Shown: piece after piece, positions 6,692 through 9,840 of the stretch
How positions within the stretch are numbered: the first letter of the stretch is position 1
Layout of the letters: each line of letters opens with the position of its first letter
Source of the DNA: Fibrobacteres bacterium CG2_30_45_31
GTDB lineage: Bacteria > Fibrobacterota > Fibrobacteria > Fibrobacterales > Fibrobacteraceae
Reading direction: 5' to 3'
NCBI GenBank assembly: GCA_001873075.1
Contig: MNYL01000070.1
Coordinates: forward strand, 1 to 9,840
DNA length: 9,840 nt
Notes under the pieces: generated by a model
The model's database searches: none
Told to the model about the DNA's origin: nothing
Seen by the model: only the letters and a program-made list of their open reading frames with translations
Position numbers and translations under genes: made by a program

Positions 6692-7070
6692 GCCCTCCAC
6701 AAAAAATCGACAGACGCTGATCCTGAATGAAACCGCCACCAAGAATAGAGATAAAAAAACTTGGCATTATAGTAGGACTATCCATCATATCATTATCCCT
6801 GTACTTTAGGAATAGCTAAAATCGACCGCTACAATGGAATGCAACGAAAGAGCTCTACTTTTTGATTTTCATATACATATTCACCCTATTGTGATCCTTT
6901 TTTGATTCGTCTAGGACTTTTCAAAACCTCGCTCCCTCAGTAAAAAAAGGAACCCCTGATGGGCATCAAAGAACCTCCCGCCGCTTTAACTATCTAAAGA
7001 TTACCCGCCAAAGGGAAAGAATCAGTCCAATGATCCCACTCCCAAGAAGCTGATTTTCTAATTTCACTCC
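6692..7070. other. Non-coding gap of about 380 bases upstream of the ppx operon
   Basis: No convincing gene on either strand. There is a 30-codon frame at 6727-6819 without a Shine-Dalgarno, a 23-codon frame at 6834-6905 and a 44-codon minus-strand frame starting near 6784 that reads through the terminator; I consider the last two spurious. The promoter of the downstream operon should lie here, but I see only weak hexamers (for example TTGTGA-17-TAGGAC). An interrupted dyad is at 6900-6926. No tRNA, riboswitch or mobile element signature was recognised. Confidence 0.6.
6900..6926. promoter_or_regulatory. Interrupted dyad, possible operator
   Basis: TTTTGA-ttc-GTC-tag-GAC-ttt-TCAAAA is symmetric about 6913: 9 of 13 positions per half pair. 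It lies about 150 nt upstream of the first gene of the ppx operon. A dimeric regulator site is possible; chance is also possible in AT-rich DNA. Confidence 0.2.
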
Positions 7071-7412
7071 ATGATTTCCGAACAAGACCTTAAAGAAATG
7101 GAATCCCTGGATTTAACAGGGAAAATAAGTCGCATCACCTCTCTACTGGAAGGACGTGAACAGCCACGCTCTTTTGAGTTGGGGATTTTTTTGGCCCTTA
7201 AAATGGCGAATGAAATCAGAGAAGGCAAAGCACTAGGCGAAGACACAGCGGCAATCGTTGCCGAGTGGACTCAAAAATACCCAGACTCCGTCGTGGAAGA
7301 CGCAATCACCCACGCGAAGGAATTTCTGCTTCATTCCGAAACCTTGAGAGAAAAACTCCGCAGTGGTATTTTGAAAGAAGACGTTTCCGCAGCAGACAAA
7401 ACCGATGCTTAA
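7071..7412 (+). CDS. Conserved-looking hypothetical protein, first gene of the ppx operon
   Basis: I do not recognise this 113-aa protein. It is soluble, acidic and probably mostly helical, with no cysteines, signal peptide or membrane segment. Notable stretches are ITSLLEGREQPRSFELGIFLALKMANEIREGKAL (about 22-55) and AIVAEWTQKYPDSVVEDAITHAKEFLLHSETLREKLRSGIL (65-105). The ATG at 7071 has no good Shine-Dalgarno; ATG at 7098 is an internal alternative. Coding status is supported by its 8-nt overlap with ppx, whose own start lacks a ribosome site, which makes coupled translation likely. It may be a partner or regulator of the phosphatase, but that is inference only. Confidence 0.75.
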   Translation: MISEQDLKEMESLDLTGKISRITSLLEGREQPRSFELGIFLALKMANEIREGKALGEDTAAIVAEWTQKYPDSVVEDAITHAKEFLLHSETLREKLRSGILKEDVSAADKTDA

Positions 7413-8385
7413 TTTATTGCCAGCAACCATTGATATTGGTAGCCACAGCACCATTCTCCTTATCGCCGATTGGGATATTGGAGCCGATGGGAAAAAAATA
7501 TTGCAGCCCAAAGTGCAGAAAATAGAAGTCTGTCGTCTTGGGGAAGATATTTATGACACCGGAGAAATTTCGCAACCGCGATTGGAAGAATTGGTGAAGA
7601 TTCTCACCCGCTTCCGTATGATCGCTCACGGTTTAGGTGCAAATATTGAAGCGATTGCCATGACAGAAGCCATGCGCAAAGCAAAGAATCCTGACATGGT
7701 GATTGATGCGGTGGAAAAAGCAGTGTGGGTGCGCCCTCGAATCATTACCGGTGAAGAAGAAGCGGTCTATACGTTCCGCGCCGTCACCGAATGGCATGGG
7801 AATGATATTGTGACGCTCGATATTGGCGGTGGTTCCACAGAACTTTGCTCTGGAAAAAATGCCATTTCCATCCCTGCAGGCGCACTTTACCTTTTCAAAA
7901 AGATGGGTGCGATCCCTGGACCTGAGTATAAATCGTGGGCCAAAGAAATTCTCAGAGATAATCCTCTCAAGATATTTGCGAAGAAACCGGTCTACCTTAT
8001 CGGGGGTACGGGTACGGCACTTGCGATGAATTATCTGAATACTTTCGCTTTTGATTTTAAGACGATTGAAGATTTGGAGATTAACACTGCCACTTTGGAA
8101 CAAATTATTACGCGGATCTCCAATCAATCCAGAGAACTTCGCGCCGTGATGCCCGGATTAGACAATGGAAGGCACGAAGTCATCATTTGTGGCCTTTTCT
8201 GGCTCCGCAGTGTTCTCGAAAAGCTCCATGTGGACTCGTTCAAAATTAGTACTGCGGGGTTACGCTTCGGGCTTTTGTACCCACCCCTTCCGCCAGAACC
8301 CGTAAAAGAAAAAACAAAAAGGATTCCCCCTTGGATGAAAAAAGCCGAAGCGGAAAATGCGGAGGCTTCCGATGATGCGGATTAA
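7405..8385 (+). CDS. Ppx/GppA-family phosphatase (exopolyphosphatase / pppGpp phosphohydrolase family)
   Basis: Family enzymes remove terminal phosphates from polyphosphate or from pppGpp. The 326-aa protein shows the ASKHA-fold motifs: D10-IGSHST (phosphate-1, usually DIGSNS), MTEAMRKAKN (86-95), ITGEEEA (114-120, around the family's catalytic Glu), LDIGGGSTEL (138-147, phosphate-2), SIPAGAL (155-161), YLIGGTGTALA (197-207), RAVMPGLDNGRHEVI (246-260) and STAGLRFGLL (282-291). It corresponds to the two-lobe core only; the long C-terminal regulatory domains of E. coli Ppx/GppA (about 500 aa) are absent. A charged tail (298-326, PVKEKTKRIPPW ...) follows. The start lies 8 nt inside the upstream gene without a Shine-Dalgarno. 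Ppx and GppA activities cannot be separated from sequence. Confidence 0.9.
   Translation: MLNLLPATIDIGSHSTILLIADWDIGADGKKILQPKVQKIEVCRLGEDIYDTGEISQPRLEELVKILTRFRMIAHGLGANIEAIAMTEAMRKAKNPDMVIDAVEKAVWVRPRIITGEEEAVYTFRAVTEWHGNDIVTLDIGGGSTELCSGKNAISIPAGALYLFKKMGAIPGPEYKSWAKEILRDNPLKIFAKKPVYLIGGTGTALAMNYLNTFAFDFKTIEDLEINTATLEQIITRISNQSRELRAVMPGLDNGRHEVIICGLFWLRSVLEKLHVDSFKISTAGLRFGLLYPPLPPEPVKEKTKRIPPWMKKAEAENAEASDDAD
8361..8365 (+). promoter_or_regulatory. Shine-Dalgarno GGAGG deciding the rluB-like start
   Basis: GGAGG lies inside the end of ppx, 6 nt before ATG 8372 and 9 nt before ATG 8375. It lies just downstream of the in-frame ATG at 8357, which it therefore argues against. Confidence 0.75.
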
Positions 8386-9094
8386 TAAATTTCTTTCCTT
8401 ATGCGGCATCGCAAGCAGGCGCGCTGCGGATGATCTCATCCGCGAAGGCCGGGTCACGGTCAACGAAAATCCGGTGGAAGGCCCCGGCCTCCAAGTCGGC
8501 GAAAACGATGTGGTGAAAGTCGATGGCCGACTCGCGCGCCCTCCAGAGAAAACCACGGTGCTTCTCTTTCACAAGCCCCCTGGATGTCTCTGTTCTAATG
8601 GGGATCCTCAAGGGCGTCGCACCGTTTACGATTATTTGCCCCCTGGGTACCGTTCCCTGAAATATATCGGACGATTGGATTTACAAAGTCGCGGGCTTTT
8701 GTTGTTTACTGACGATGGTAAACTCGCCCACGCTCTCACCCACCCTAGTTTTCAGATTCCAAGAAGCTACTTCGTATGGACCGATCGCCCAATCAATCGT
8801 CACGAAGCACAACGCCTTGTAGACGGCGTCGATATCACCGACGAAGAAACGGGGGTTGAAGAAATGGGCCATGCCGAAGCCATCCACTTTCAAAATGGCT
8901 TTGTTGAAATGGTGCTCACTGAAGGTAAAAACCGAGAAATTCGGCGTATGATGGAAGCCATCAACCATACCATTCGCGACCTTAAAAGAGTCACCTATTG
9001 TGGTATTTCCTTAGGCGATCTTGAAGCGGGCGATTTCCGGGAACTTTCAGAACCAGAAATTCAAAAATTGAAGAAGGCTTGTAATAATGAATAG
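8372..9094 (+). CDS. rluB: RsuA/RluB-family rRNA pseudouridine synthase, RluB-like
   Basis: Converts a specific uridine of rRNA to pseudouridine; E. coli RluB acts on U2605 of 23S rRNA. The 240-aa product has an N-terminal S4 RNA-binding domain (RINKFLSLCGIASRRAADDLIREGRVTVN, about 3-31), then FHKPPGCLCSNGDPQGRRTVYDYLP and the catalytic motif GRLDLQSRGLLLFTDDG with the catalytic Asp at D103, and KNREIRRMM near the C-terminus. The KPxGxxCxxxDPxGRxTVxD pattern is closer to RluB than to RsuA; RluE/RluF-type specificity cannot be excluded. It lacks the basic tail of E. coli RluB (291 aa). I chose ATG 8372 over 8357 because GGAGG lies 6 nt upstream; 8375 is equally possible. It overlaps ppx by 14 nt and the next gene by 8 nt. 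Confidence 0.93.
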   Translation: MMRINKFLSLCGIASRRAADDLIREGRVTVNENPVEGPGLQVGENDVVKVDGRLARPPEKTTVLLFHKPPGCLCSNGDPQGRRTVYDYLPPGYRSLKYIGRLDLQSRGLLLFTDDGKLAHALTHPSFQIPRSYFVWTDRPINRHEAQRLVDGVDITDEETGVEEMGHAEAIHFQNGFVEMVLTEGKNREIRRMMEAINHTIRDLKRVTYCGISLGDLEAGDFRELSEPEIQKLKKACNNE

Positions 9095-9779
9095 AACCCT
9101 TTTTATTGGGGATGTTCATGGATGCCTGAATGAACTCCAGGAAATTTTAAATCTTTTTGGTTATGTTCCCCACAAGGATACGATCTATCAGACCGGTGAC
9201 GCCGTTAATAAAGGCCCCGATTCTGTAGGGGTGATCCAGTTTATTCTCAAAAACGATATTCACTGTGTCCGCGGCAACCATGAGGCGCGATTGTTGCGAC
9301 TTGTCGATACGCCTAAAGAAAATTGGACGGACAAAGAAAAGAAAATGGCGGCGATCATTCAAGAGCCGGAATGGGTGGCGTCAATCGTTTCCCAATGGCC
9401 CCTTTGGATAGATACTCCCCAAGCGTTACTGGTTCATGCGGGGATTGAACCTGGTAAAATCAATCTTAGCGCCATGGATCCCAACTTGATTCTCACCATT
9501 CGGACATGGGATGGTTGCGGCAAAGATTTGGATAACAAAAACAACCCAGCCTGGTATGATTGCGTTCAGTGGCATAAAGCCATCGTATTTGGCCATTGGG
9601 CTATGAAAGGCTTACTCAACATTCCCGGCTTTAAAGGCCTGGATTCCGGTTGTGTCTACGGAAAAAGTCTTTCCGCTTGGTGCCCAGAAGAAGACCGCCT
9701 CTATAGTGTGCCCGCCAAAGAAGTCTATTCCGAAGTCAATAAAAAGAAACACCCTTATTTTGCTACTTTAAAAACATGA
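9087..9779 (+). CDS. ApaH-like PPP-family metallophosphoesterase
   Basis: Dinuclear-metal phosphoesterase of 230 aa. Motifs in order: GDVHG (8-12, metal ligands D9, H11), GDAVNKGPDS (37-46, bridging D38), RGNHEARLL (62-70, N64 and H65), LLVHAGIEP (114-122, H117), FGHWAM (168-173, H170) and GLDSGCVYGKSLSAW (184-198, D186). HAGI, FGHW and LDSGCVYG are characteristic of ApaH, the symmetric Ap4A hydrolase, and its relatives. It is about 50 residues shorter than E. coli ApaH and has GNHE where E. coli ApaH has GNHD, so the substrate could be Ap4A, another nucleotide or a phosphoprotein. AAGAAGG (9071-9077) is 9 nt upstream of the ATG. It overlaps rluB by 8 nt and the next gene by 4 nt (ATGA). Confidence 0.9.
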   Translation: MNRTLFIGDVHGCLNELQEILNLFGYVPHKDTIYQTGDAVNKGPDSVGVIQFILKNDIHCVRGNHEARLLRLVDTPKENWTDKEKKMAAIIQEPEWVASIVSQWPLWIDTPQALLVHAGIEPGKINLSAMDPNLILTIRTWDGCGKDLDNKNNPAWYDCVQWHKAIVFGHWAMKGLLNIPGFKGLDSGCVYGKSLSAWCPEEDRLYSVPAKEVYSEVNKKKHPYFATLKT

Positions 9780-9840
9780 CAGCACAAGAACTTTACGACC
9801 GCCTTAAAGTCATTCAGCCCGGAAGCGTTCTCTGCAATTA
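9776..9840 (+). CDS. Start of an unidentified gene, cut by the right edge
   Basis: The ATG at 9776 overlaps the stop of the metallophosphoesterase in an ATGA junction, the classical translational-coupling arrangement. Twenty-one full codons are visible, beginning MTAQELYDRLKVIQPGSVLC. That is too short to assign a family. It is very probably the fifth gene of the operon. Confidence 0.65.
   Translation, partial: MTAQELYDRLKVIQPGSVLCN

Noticed and set aside
6652..6784. Minus-strand 44-codon frame beginning MDSPTIMPSFF
   Set aside because: It runs through the perfect terminator hairpin of the H1-like gene and lacks a ribosome site or family similarity.
6498..6809. Plus-strand open frame of 103 codons overlapping the H1-like gene
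   Set aside because: A +1-type shadow of the repeat region (LLRK repeats) that runs through the terminator; no ribosome site.
6834..6905. 23-codon frame with HIHIHP
   Set aside because: No ribosome site, very short, and overlaps the dyad; likely chance.
8357..8371. Upstream ATG for the rluB-like gene, adding five residues (MRRLP)
   Set aside because: The strong GGAGG lies downstream of this ATG and correctly spaced before 8372/8375, and the family normally begins at M-R-x-x-K.

Overview
The window is chromosomal DNA from a bacterium with a roughly even base composition, tight gene packing and Shine-Dalgarno-led genes. No feature fixes the phylum. All recognised proteins are standard bacterial families (Tex, DASS/SLC13 permease, HinT, RecO, PanB, Ppx/GppA, RluB-like, ApaH-like), so most of the window is ordinary chromosome. 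There is no sign of phage, insertion sequence, CRISPR, tRNA or rRNA.

Layout. The left part (1-4364) reads leftward: tex, cut by the left window edge close to its C-terminus, and upstream of it an SLC13-type anion permease with two central RCK_C/TrkA_C-like domains. At 4365-4479 the direction flips. From 4480 three genes run rightward and nearly touch or overlap: hinT, recO (TTG start 3 nt after hinT) and panB (starts 44 nt inside recO). A short AT-rich gap then carries what looks like a strong promoter with an UP-element-like A/T block. It drives an isolated 75-aa lysine/alanine-rich histone H1-like gene, which ends in a hairpin around its stop codon and a 17-bp-stem intrinsic terminator. A gap of about 380 bases follows with no convincing gene.

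From 7071 to the right edge, five genes on the plus strand all overlap by 4-14 nt: an unrecognised 113-aa protein, a Ppx/GppA-family phosphatase, an RluB-like pseudouridine synthase, an ApaH-like metallophosphoesterase, and the first 21 codons of a further gene. This is one translationally coupled operon. It joins two enzymes of families that act on polyphosphate or signalling nucleotides with an rRNA modification enzyme.

The most unusual element is the H1-like gene. It is a self-contained transcription unit whose protein is an array of KK-A-A-(A)-P and KK-V-L-A units with no acidic residues, encoded by near-identical 51-bp and 30-bp tandem repeats that differ only at synonymous positions. 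The second point of interest is the coupled ppx/rluB/apaH-like operon led by an unknown small protein. I found no clearly new multi-gene system.
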